A stretch of DNA of 64,000 bases from Endozoicomonas sp. NE40 (GTDB lineage Bacteria > Pseudomonadota > Gammaproteobacteria > Pseudomonadales > Endozoicomonadaceae): assembly GCF_040549045.1 (NCBI RefSeq), contig NZ_JBEWTB010000002.1, positions 651,501 through 715,500 of the forward strand, written 5' to 3'. Numbering within the stretch: the first letter of the stretch is position 1; each line of letters starts with the position of its first letter. The position numbers and the translations under genes were made by a program. The notes beneath the pieces are model-generated. The model worked only from the letters and a program-made list of their open reading frames with translations, was not told where the DNA came from and searched no databases. Below are positions 54,430-61,113 of this stretch, one piece after another.

Positions 54430-54488
54430 ACATAACGCCGTTTTCAGAGGCGTGCCGAGGGTACGTCCTTTGGAAAACTTTGTTATGT
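54430..54488 (-). repeat. attC site, short and divergent
   Basis: 59 bp, ACATAAC / GTTATGT. L boxes TTTTCAGAGG / CCTTTGGAAAAC and central AGGCGTGCCGAGGGTACG share almost nothing with the main type, but the architecture and the extra base on the right arm are kept. Belongs to the 70-aa gene cassette. Confidence 0.9.
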
Positions 54489-54530
54489 GTAGTCATAGCA
54501 ACCAACTAGAAGCTAAAAGAGGTAATTGTA

Positions 54531-54743
54531 ATGAAAACAGAACCATTCTATTTCGCTTGCACTAAAACCAATCAAACAATAATGATTGAAAAATATGGAG
54601 AAATGGAAGATGAAGAAAAAACCAGTTTCAGTGTCAAAAAAGAACTAGATGCTTTCAGGGCAGTATTTATTTATGGGGCAACAACAGTGGAATATAATGA
54701 GACCACAGATATGTGGTTGGTCAAGATATATAAAGCTGATTGA
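54531..54743 (+). CDS. hypothetical protein, 70 aa
   Basis: ATG 54531 after AGAGGTAA. Begins KTEPFYFACTKTNQTIMIEK, with an acidic middle and a strand-rich end (TTVEYNETTDMWLVKIYK). No family recognised. Plus strand; its attC is the most unusual in the array. Confidence 0.68.
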   Translation: MKTEPFYFACTKTNQTIMIEKYGEMEDEEKTSFSVKKELDAFRAVFIYGATTVEYNETTDMWLVKIYKAD

Positions 54744-54747
54744 CTAC

Positions 54748-54830
54748 ACATAACGCCTGGTTCAGCCGCCGCCGAAGGCGGTCGGGTGCAGGGGCGAAGC
54801 CCCGGAACGAACTGGAACCATTTGTTAGCT
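54748..54830 (-). repeat. attC site
   Basis: 83 bp main type with GGGTGCAGGGG, ACATAAC / GTTAGCT. Its R box supplies the stop of the membrane protein gene on its right. Confidence 0.95.
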
Positions 54831-55388
54831 TGCGTCTATCAGTTTGACTCGTTTTATTGCTACAAGTCCAAATAATCCAGCCCTCAGCTCAACTAAAAAC
54901 TGCTTGTTTATTATGTCGATATTTTCGTATTTTCTTGGTACTGGATACGCTAAATTATATTCTTCATTTTTTAGCTGTAAATATTCAAGACCTTTTGATT
55001 TATGCGTTTTGTATGCTGTTAATATAACATCTTCACCTTTATCTGAATATTGAATACCATTAGTGATGTGAATAAAAAGCATTAATCCAAGAGATATCAA
55101 GAGTGATTTAATAGTTACACTATCAAAGCCAAGCTTCTTCTTACTTATTATTAATTCATTATTGAAGTATTCTTTTCTTCTTTTTTGATAGAATGGGATT
55201 AATAAATTCAATACACAATAAAACAAGGAGAATGTAGCAGAAATTAGAAAACCATTTACATAAGAACGAAATACTAATATTCCAACCATGAATACAAGAA
55301 CAACATGAAATATTTTAAAAATAATTTCCATTACTCCTTTAGATTTTTTGTAACTGCTTAAAATTCGTAGGCTACTTTTCAGTTCCAT
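54825..55388 (-). CDS. membrane protein, 187 aa
   Basis: Three predicted membrane segments: about 21-41 (EIIFKIFHVVLVFMVGILVF), 46-66 (FLISATFSLFYCVLNLLIP) and 92-110 (KSLLISLGLMLFIHITNG). The last 75 residues are soluble (EDVILTAYKTHKSKGLEYLQ) and end in the attC. No family recognised. Single gene in array sense. Confidence 0.74.
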   Translation of the reverse strand: MELKSSLRILSSYKKSKGVMEIIFKIFHVVLVFMVGILVFRSYVNGFLISATFSLFYCVLNLLIPFYQKRRKEYFNNELIISKKKLGFDSVTIKSLLISLGLMLFIHITNGIQYSDKGEDVILTAYKTHKSKGLEYLQLKNEEYNLAYPVPRKYENIDIINKQFLVELRAGLFGLVAIKRVKLIDAS

Positions 55389-55478
55389 GAGCTACAGGCC
55401 TTTAAAATCAAGGGGCACTATCTAAAAAGAATCATTTTGCTTGCATTTTTTGAGCAATTACGTTTTTTTGTATAAGCG

Positions 55479-55561
55479 AGCTAACGCCTGGTTCAGCCGC
55501 CGCCGAAGGCGGTCGGGTGGAGGGGTGAAGCCCCGGAACGAACTGGAACCATTTGTTAGGT
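55479..55561 (-). repeat. attC site
   Basis: 83 bp main type with GGGGTGAAGCC arm, AGCTAAC / GTTAGGT. Belongs to family B copy 10. Confidence 0.95.
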
Positions 55562-56201
55562 GCCCTCGCAACTCTGTTGTTAATTTTGAGCAACGTACTT
55601 GAAATGGCTACTCTCTCCGTTTACTCCGAGCTTTCCACCATGCACTGCTGAGAAGGGCAGAGAAGTTAAGATTATACTCTGCACCGTTGAGAGCTTGTAG
55701 AAACCTGACCGTGGAACCGAACCAAAAACCATCAAACTGGTTTGAATCTCCTGCAAGCACCTGCTGAGAAGGTGACCAAGCCAATACTGGCGCTGTTTAT
55801 TACTTGATATTGGAAAACAGAGCTGCTCGCCAGAAACTCCAAACCAGTCCCAACCTTGAGAAAGGCTCTGTACTTGCAAAGTGGCAACCAACCAAAAAGT
55901 TGAGAGCCAGAAAATTCTCAACCGTGGAACGGAACCAAACCCAGAAATTTGCTGAAACTCTCCGATGAAACTGAATCAATAAACTAAGAGGCTCTGTACT
56001 TGCAAGGTGGCAACCAACCAAAAGGTTGAGAGTCAGAAAAATCTCAACCGTGGAACGGAACCAAACCCAGAAATTTGCTGGAACTCTCCGATAAAACTGA
56101 ATCAATAAACTATCGACGTTTACAGAGCCAGCGGGTTTGCACAAAAACTCTCAGCAAAGACAAAGATTGAAGATGTGTACCCTTTGCACTGAACTCTTGG
56201 C
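55562..56201 (-). repeat. Non-coding cassette, family B copy 10
   Basis: 640 bp, the 125-bp duplicated form, with more substitutions than copies 8 and 9. Confidence 0.85.
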
Positions 56202-56284
56202 ACCTAACGCCTGGTTCAGCCGCCGCCGAAGGCGGTCGGGTGGAGGGGCAAAGCCCCGGAACGAACTGGAACCATTTGTTATGC
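56202..56284 (-). repeat. attC site
   Basis: 83 bp main type with GGGGCAAAGCC, ACCTAAC / GTTATGC. Its R box supplies the stop of HigA copy 2. Confidence 0.95.
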
Positions 56285-56704
56285 CCCGTTGAAAAACACA
56301 GATGGTGAGATTTTGAATCGCTGTGAAAGTGCTTGAATATGATCTCTGGTAAGATTTCTTGAGCCATTAAGAATCATAGATACAAGACTTTTGCTTCCCA
56401 ACTCATTTTTCAAGTCATCAGCCTTTAACTGATACTGATCCATTATTGTTCTAAGGATTGCAACCCCATCATCCAGTGCTTCAATTCTTTTATTGAACTC
56501 AGAGAATTGTTCAGACTCATTCTCCCATTTTTCGATTGAAGCAGAAAGCACCTCAATTAGTGGAAGATATTTGTCGTAATCCTCAATGAGTTCATCCATT
56601 AACTCCAGGGCTTGTTCGTATTCAGCTTCATTATGAATATGCCCGACAAAGCTGGCTTCAGAGAAGAAGTCTACAGCTTTTTGCTTTATATTTGAGAATC
56701 TCAT
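56279..56704 (-). CDS. higA: HigA-like antitoxin, copy 2
   Basis: 141 residues from MRFSNIKQKA. Same architecture as the copy at 22617; differences are spread over the N-terminal part (for example EKWENESEQFSEFNKRIEAL), while the C-terminal helix-turn-helix is unchanged. Identical DNA-binding domains imply cross-regulation of both operons. Confidence 0.9.
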   Translation of the reverse strand: MRFSNIKQKAVDFFSEASFVGHIHNEAEYEQALELMDELIEDYDKYLPLIEVLSASIEKWENESEQFSEFNKRIEALDDGVAILRTIMDQYQLKADDLKNELGSKSLVSMILNGSRNLTRDHIQALSQRFKISPSVFFNGA

Positions 56705-57033
56705 GAACCTGCCTCCTTTGCGTACTTCTTGCATAATTTGTCGTATTCAGCGTGAGTGACAATATGTTTCACATACATACGGCTATCTCTGAACTCAATG
56801 AAAGCTATGAGCCTGAGGTTGTTACCACCAATATCAATCACCCACCATTTATCTTTGTACTTGAAGTTATCCAAGCTTGGAAAGAGTGCTTTCAGCTCGT
56901 TAGGACTATGAAAGTCACCATTTCTCAATGACTTATATGCAGCATCAATAGCAGCTGCATCATTTGGGTATTTCTTTGCAGCTTCGTTAAACGGCTTTCT
57001 TGAGATAACGTGCATAACAGCCTCTACATTCAC
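56701..57033 (-). CDS. higB: HigB-family mRNA interferase toxin, copy 2
   Basis: 110 residues with only a few changes from copy 1 (MNVEAVMH versus MNIEAIMH; SPNELKALFP versus SPDELKSLFP). All conserved HigB positions are kept, and the 4-bp overlap with higA is the same. Both copies look functional. Confidence 0.93.
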   Translation of the reverse strand: MNVEAVMHVISRKPFNEAAKKYPNDAAAIDAAYKSLRNGDFHSPNELKALFPSLDNFKYKDKWWVIDIGGNNLRLIAFIEFRDSRMYVKHIVTHAEYDKLCKKYAKEAGS

Positions 57034-57035
57034 TT

Positions 57036-57079
57036 ATTGTGAACTTTAGCACGCTTTAGATAGATTTACAAATTGTGAA
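57036..57079 (-). promoter_or_regulatory. higBA promoter/operator candidate, copy 2
   Basis: ATTGTGAA at 57036-57043 and 57072-57079, with the same 36-bp spacing as in the first operon although the sequence between has changed. Confidence 0.5.
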
Positions 57080-57097
57080 TTAAGGTTGGTGTTAGGG

Positions 57098-57174
57098 GCA
57101 TAACGCCTGCTTCAGCCGCCGAACGAAGTGAGGTCGGGTGAGCGCAGCGAACGAACTGGAAGCATTTGTTATGT
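57098..57174 (-). repeat. attC site, GCTTCAG subtype
   Basis: 77 bp, GCATAAC / GTTATGT, the same tip (CGAACGAAGTGAGGTCG) as 32466. Belongs to the duplicated two-ORF cassette. Confidence 0.93.
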
Positions 57175-57216
57175 TGCATTGCACAAAGCTAAATATAAAT
57201 AAACGACGGAGTTTAC

Positions 57217-57450
57217 ATGAAATCGTTTAAAGAATATCAAAGCATTAATGAGTCAAGACACCCTAAAGCAAAGGGAAAAGAAATTGATAGGCACGAAACT
57301 AAAGTGAAATGGCTAACGCTAGATTTGAGAAATAACAACCTATATATAATTGAAAAAATGAAAGGTGTAAGCGATGAACCAGAAGAATACAATTTGAAAA
57401 ACAATCGAGAAACTATGATGGAATGGCTGGCTATGTGTAAAGTAAAATGA
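57217..57450 (+). CDS. hypothetical protein, 77 aa, copy 2 of 2
   Basis: Protein identical to the product of 32585-32818. The few DNA differences are near the start (GGAGTTTACATG versus GGAGCTTGTATG) and at silent positions. Confidence 0.68.
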   Translation: MKSFKEYQSINESRHPKAKGKEIDRHETKVKWLTLDLRNNNLYIIEKMKGVSDEPEEYNLKNNRETMMEWLAMCKVK

Positions 57451-57462
57451 GGAACTATTAGA

Positions 57463-57606
57463 ATGGATAATAAAATTATACTCCCTTGTGACGTTAGCCA
57501 AGTATCAGACGGCTATCACACTTTTGCTGAACTGTACGACCATCGTTGTTTGCTCTGGGTAAACGTGCTTCAGTCGAACAAACCCTTCAGCGGTTGGAGA
57601 AACTAG
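57463..57606 (+). CDS. short protein with YHTFAELYDHR motif, copy 2 of 2
   Basis: 47 residues, identical to the product of 32831-32974. The premature length relative to phage relatives is therefore the established state of this cassette. Confidence 0.7.
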   Translation: MDNKIILPCDVSQVSDGYHTFAELYDHRCLLWVNVLQSNKPFSGWRN

Positions 57607-57614
57607 CTGTAGCA

Positions 57615-57697
57615 ACATAACGCCTGGTTCAGCCGCCGCCGAAGGCGGTCGGGTGGAGGGGCGCAGCCCCGGAACGAACTGGAACCATTTGTTATGT
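57615..57697 (-). repeat. attC site
   Basis: 83 bp main type, ACATAAC / GTTATGT. Belongs to family A copy 19. Confidence 0.95.
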
Positions 57698-58151
57698 GCC
57701 GTTGCTTTGTTTGAACTCTTTGCTGGGCAGACCCTTAAAGTCACTCCGAACTGCTACCCGCTAAACTCGGTGTTGCTGAAAACGCAGAAGCCAAAAACTC
57801 TGGGCTGGCGTTGCACGAACACCCAAACCAGATTGCCAGCATGGCACTGAACTAACCCTTGCAAGCCGCACCAAACTATAAGCTGCCACTCCAAGCGGTA
57901 AACACTCAGAAGCTGCGGCCAGCATGTATGAACTCGCAAAATAATCAAAGCTTTGTGCTGGCGTGCCCCCCTGCCGCTACCATGCACAGAAACCTCTTGG
58001 CAGCAGGAAAGAGAACTGAACTTTATGCTGGCATTGCACGACACTGATTATTGTTGGGTAGAATCTATTTCGCCAGCTTGGGAAAGACTTCCAGACCCCA
58101 ACCAACAACAGCAATTAACTACACGACAGAAATGACCAAGCGTCTAAAGGC
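57698..58151 (-). repeat. Non-coding cassette, family A copy 19
   Basis: 454 bp, in the GGCCAGCATGTATGAACTCG subgroup. Confidence 0.85.
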
Positions 58152-58227
58152 ACATAACGCTTGAGTTAAGCCGCTGCCGAAGGCAGTCGGGGGAGCGAAG
58201 CGACCGGACTTGAACGATTTGTTATGT
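58152..58227 (-). repeat. attC site, GAGTTAAG subtype
   Basis: 76 bp, ACATAAC / GTTATGT. L boxes TTGAGTTAAG / GACTTGAACG and an arm GGGGGAGCGAAGCGACCG, found only here. Belongs to the YopX-like cassette. Confidence 0.92.
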
Positions 58228-58252
58228 TCACGAATTGCACAGGACTAGAAAC

Positions 58253-58579
58253 ATGAGATTCAAATTCAAAGCATGGCATGACGGCGCAAAATCAATGATC
58301 CCGCACAGAGATCAGGGTTTTGAAGGTGATGTTTTTAACTGGCTGCATGAGCGTCAACCAATCACTATCCTGCAATTTACTGGATTGAAAGATAAACAAG
58401 GCACAGACATTTATGAGGGCGACATTGTTAGGATTGCTGGTGTTGGTAATTGCAAAGTTGAATGGGACTGTTGCGGCTACTGGGCTTTTGGTACTGATCG
58501 GCTAGATTACCAAGATGTGATCGAAGATATTGAATCAGTCGTCGGTAATATTTATGAAACACCAGAACTACTTGAGTGA
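58253..58579 (+). CDS. YopX-family phage-type protein
   Basis: 108 residues from MRFKFKAWHD. Follows the YopX pattern: N-terminal R(F/K)KFKAW, central LQFTGLKDKQGTDIYEGDIV, VEWDCCGYWAF and C-terminal ESVVGNIYETPELL. YopX-like proteins are frequent in phages and plasmids of many bacteria; their function is unknown. Plus strand, with the same 27-bp leader as the next plus-strand cassette. Confidence 0.87.
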   Translation: MRFKFKAWHDGAKSMIPHRDQGFEGDVFNWLHERQPITILQFTGLKDKQGTDIYEGDIVRIAGVGNCKVEWDCCGYWAFGTDRLDYQDVIEDIESVVGNIYETPELLE

Positions 58580-58662
58580 ACATAACGCCTGGTTCAGCCG
58601 CCGCCGAAGGCGGTCGGGTGGAGGGGCGAAGCCCCGGAACGAACTGGAACCATTTGTTAGGT
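58580..58662 (-). repeat. attC site
   Basis: 83 bp main type, ACATAAC / GTTAGGT. Belongs to family B copy 11. Confidence 0.95.
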
Positions 58663-59177
58663 GCCCTCGCAACTCTGTTGTTAATTTTGAGCAACGTACT
58701 TGAAATAGCTCCTCTCTCCGTTTACTCAGAGCTTCCCACCGTGCACTGCTGAGAAAGGCAGAGAAGTTAAGATTATACTCTGCACCGTTGAGAGCTTATA
58801 GAAACCTGACCGTGGAACCGAACCAAAAACCATCAAACTGGTTTGAATCTCCTGCCAGCACCTGCTGAGAAGGTGACCAAGCCAATACTGGCGCTGTTTA
58901 TTACTTGATATTGGAAATCAGAGTTGCTCGCCAGAAACTCCAAACCAGCCCCAACCTTGAGAGAGGCTCTGTACTTGCAAAGTGGCAACCAACCAAAAGG
59001 TTGAGAGCCAGAAAAATCTCAACCGTGGAACGGAACCAAACTCACGAATTGACCTGAACTCACCGCCAGAATTGGACAGACAAACCATCGACATTTATTA
59101 AACTAACCGGTTTGCACAAAAAACTCTCAGCAAAGACAGAGATTAAAGATGTGTACCCTTTGCACTGAACTCTTGGC
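58663..59177 (-). repeat. Non-coding cassette, family B copy 11
   Basis: 515 bp basic form, with the AAACTAACCGGTTTGC end as in copy 5. Confidence 0.85.
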
Positions 59178-59259
59178 ACCTAACGCTGAAGCTCAACCGC
59201 CAGCCGTAGGCTGGTCGGGTGGAGGCGCAGCCGGAACGAATTGGAGCGACTTGTTATGT
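59178..59259 (-). repeat. attC site, GAAGCTCAACC subtype
   Basis: 82 bp, ACCTAAC / GTTATGT, tip CAGCCGTAGGCTG. Third site with the 14536-type L boxes. Belongs to the 107-aa gene cassette. Confidence 0.93.
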
Positions 59260-59284
59260 TCACGAATTGCACAGGACTAAAAAA

Positions 59285-59608
59285 ATGAGTGTATTTAACG
59301 AAAAACATCGCCAGTTTGCGGCGAAAAAACTTGAGCTGCCTGATAATTGGGAACTGGTATATCAGTCTGTTGATGTCCCGTTTATTTATGACTCTTGCGA
59401 CGTGTCAGATTTTCTTAAAACAGAGCATGAAGACAACGACTACCAGTTTGGGCTTATGGATGTTGAGGTTGCTGTTGATGAAGCGACTATCCATATTCCT
59501 TTACCCGCAGGCTTACGAATCGTAGGAATGAAGTCACCAGAAACAGGCGAGCGTTTTTATGGTGTAGTCGATTTTAATCCCATCGAACAGGTAGAACTCG
59601 CTGAGTGA
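59285..59608 (+). CDS. hypothetical protein, 107 aa
   Basis: The start MSVFNEKHRQF is used; the longer frame is attC. Acidic and strand-rich: WELVYQSVDVPFIYDSCDVS, then LMDVEVAVDEATIHIPLPAG and ETGERFYGVVDFNP. No family recognised. It shares a 27-bp leader with the YopX-like gene cassette. The stop is one base before the attC. Confidence 0.7.
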   Translation: MSVFNEKHRQFAAKKLELPDNWELVYQSVDVPFIYDSCDVSDFLKTEHEDNDYQFGLMDVEVAVDEATIHIPLPAGLRIVGMKSPETGERFYGVVDFNPIEQVELAE

Positions 59609-59691
59609 ACATAACGCCTGGTTCAGCCGCCGCCGAAGGCGGTCGGGTGGAGGGGCGAAGCCCCGGAACGAACTGGAACCATTTGTTATGT
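59609..59691 (-). repeat. attC site
   Basis: 83 bp main type, ACATAAC / GTTATGT. Belongs to family A copy 20. Confidence 0.95.
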
Positions 59692-60146
59692 GCCGTTGCT
59701 TTGTTTGAACTCTTTGCTGGGCAGACCCTTAAAGTCACTCCGTACTGCTACCCGCTATACTCGGTGTTGCTGAAAACGCAGAAGCCAAAAACTCTGGGCT
59801 GGCGTTGCACGAACACCCAAGCCTGATTGCCAGCATAGCACTGAACTAACCCTTGCAAGGCGCACCAAACTATAAGCTGCCATTCCAAGCGGTAAACACT
59901 CGGAAGCTGCAGCCAGCTTGAATGAACTGGCAAAATAATCAAAGCTTTGTGCTGGCGAGCCCCCCCTGCCGCTACCATTCACAAAGCCCACTTGGCAGCA
60001 GGAAAGAGAACTGAACTTTATGCTGGCATTGCACGACACTGATTATTGCTGGGTAAAATCTATTTCGCCAGCTTGGGAAAGACTTCCAGACCCCAACTAA
60101 CAACAGCAATTAACTACACGACAGAAATGACCAAGTGTCTAAAGGC
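59692..60146 (-). repeat. Non-coding cassette, family A copy 20
   Basis: 455 bp. Several private changes (GGCGAGCCCCCCCTGCC, ATTCACAAAGCCCACTTGG) break the array-sense frame. Confidence 0.85.
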
Positions 60147-60229
60147 ACATAACGCCTGGTTCAGCCGCCGCCGAAGGCGGTCGGGTGGAGGGGCGAAGCC
60201 CCGGAACGAACTGGAACCATTTGTTAGGT
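60147..60229 (-). repeat. attC site, attI-proximal
   Basis: 83 bp main type, ACATAAC / GTTAGGT. Belongs to family B copy 12, the first cassette of the array. Confidence 0.95.
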
Positions 60230-60830
60230 GCCCTCGCAACTCTGTTGTTAATTTTGAGCAACGCACTTGAAATAGCTCCTCTCTCCGTTTACTCAGAGCT
60301 TTCCACTATGCATTGCTGAGAAAGGCAAAGAAGTTAAGATTATACTCTGCACCGTTGAGAGCTTGTAGAAACCTGACCGTGGGACCGAACCAAAAACCAT
60401 CAAACTGGTTTGAATCTCCAGCCAGCACCTGCTGAGAAGGTGACCAAGCCAATACTGGCGCTGTTGATTACTTGATATTGGAAATCAAAGCTACTCGCCA
60501 GAAACTCCAAACCAGCCCCAACGTTGAGAGAGGCTCTGTACTTGCAAGGTGGCAACCAACCAAAAGGTTGAGAGCCAGAAAAATCTCAACCGTGGAACGG
60601 AACCAAACTCACGAATTGACCTGAACTCACCGCCAGAATCGGACAGATAAACCATCGACGTTTATTAAACTAACCGGTTGAACGGAACCAAACTCACAAA
60701 TTGACCTGAACTCACCGTCAGAATCGGACAAATAAACCATCGGCGTTTATTAAACTAACCGGTTTGAACAAAAGAACTCTCAGCGAAAACAAAGCCTGAA
60801 GATATGCACCTTTGGCACTGAGTTAACGGC
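60230..60830 (-). repeat. Non-coding cassette, family B copy 12 (first cassette)
   Basis: 601 bp, near-identical to copy 4. It occupies the position closest to the integrase, where the latest insertion is expected, and carries no gene. Confidence 0.86.
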
Positions 60831-60905
60831 ACCTAACGCTTAGTAGAACTACTCATCCGTAATTGAGGCAACATTACTGATGAAGACACTTTTTTGCCAT
60901 ACTTC
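60831..60905 (-). promoter_or_regulatory. attI recombination site
   Basis: The cassette array ends at the core ACCTAAC (60831-60837; GTTAGGT on the array strand). Comparison with cassette B copy 4, which continues into an attC after the same bases, places the junction exactly here. The flanking GCTTAGTAGAACTACTCATC contains a small palindrome (AGTAGAACTACT). The right limit is approximate. Confidence 0.85.
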
Positions 60906-60957
60906 CTGACGAGTCCTACTAATCCTCAAATTCTGCATAAAATGCCTTTTTATCTGC

Positions 60958-60985
60958 ATAATACGCAAGGCTCTATGTTTGTAAA
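60958..60985 (-). promoter_or_regulatory. candidate cassette promoter Pc
   Basis: On the array strand, TTTACA (60985-60980) and TATTAT (60963-60958) are separated by 16 bp, each one mismatch from the sigma70 consensus hexamers. It lies about 120 bp before the attI core and points into the array. The first cassette it would read is non-coding. Confidence 0.5.
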
Positions 60986-61053
60986 ATCCCTATGTGTCAT
61001 GAGTTCTGGTCAGCTTATGAGTAGGGTTCTGAATTAAGCCGATAAATAAATAT

Positions 61054-61081
61054 TTGACCATAAATTCAGAGCGACTATATA
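61054..61081 (+). promoter_or_regulatory. intI promoter candidate
   Basis: TTGACC (61054-61059) and TATATA (61076-61081) with a 16-bp spacer, 33 bp before the integrase start. The LexA-like box begins 3 bp after the -10. Confidence 0.6.
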
Positions 61082-61083
61082 TA

Positions 61084-61099
61084 CTGTATAAATATACAC
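61084..61099 (+). promoter_or_regulatory. LexA-like operator at intI
   Basis: CTGTATAAATATACAC matches the enterobacterial LexA consensus CTGT-N8-ACAG at all but the last base, and the flanks also fit (TA before, AA after). It overlaps the expected transcription start of intI, so SOS induction should release integrase expression, as known for other intI genes. Confidence 0.8.
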
Positions 61100-61113
61100 A
61101 ACAAGGTATCAGT

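Noticed and set aside
773..60229. Regularly spaced near-identical 75-87 bp repeats that could suggest a CRISPR array
   Set aside because: The repeats are long imperfect palindromes with RYYYAAC/GTTRRRY ends and are separated by 235-2000 bp gene-sized units next to an IntI gene. They are attC sites.
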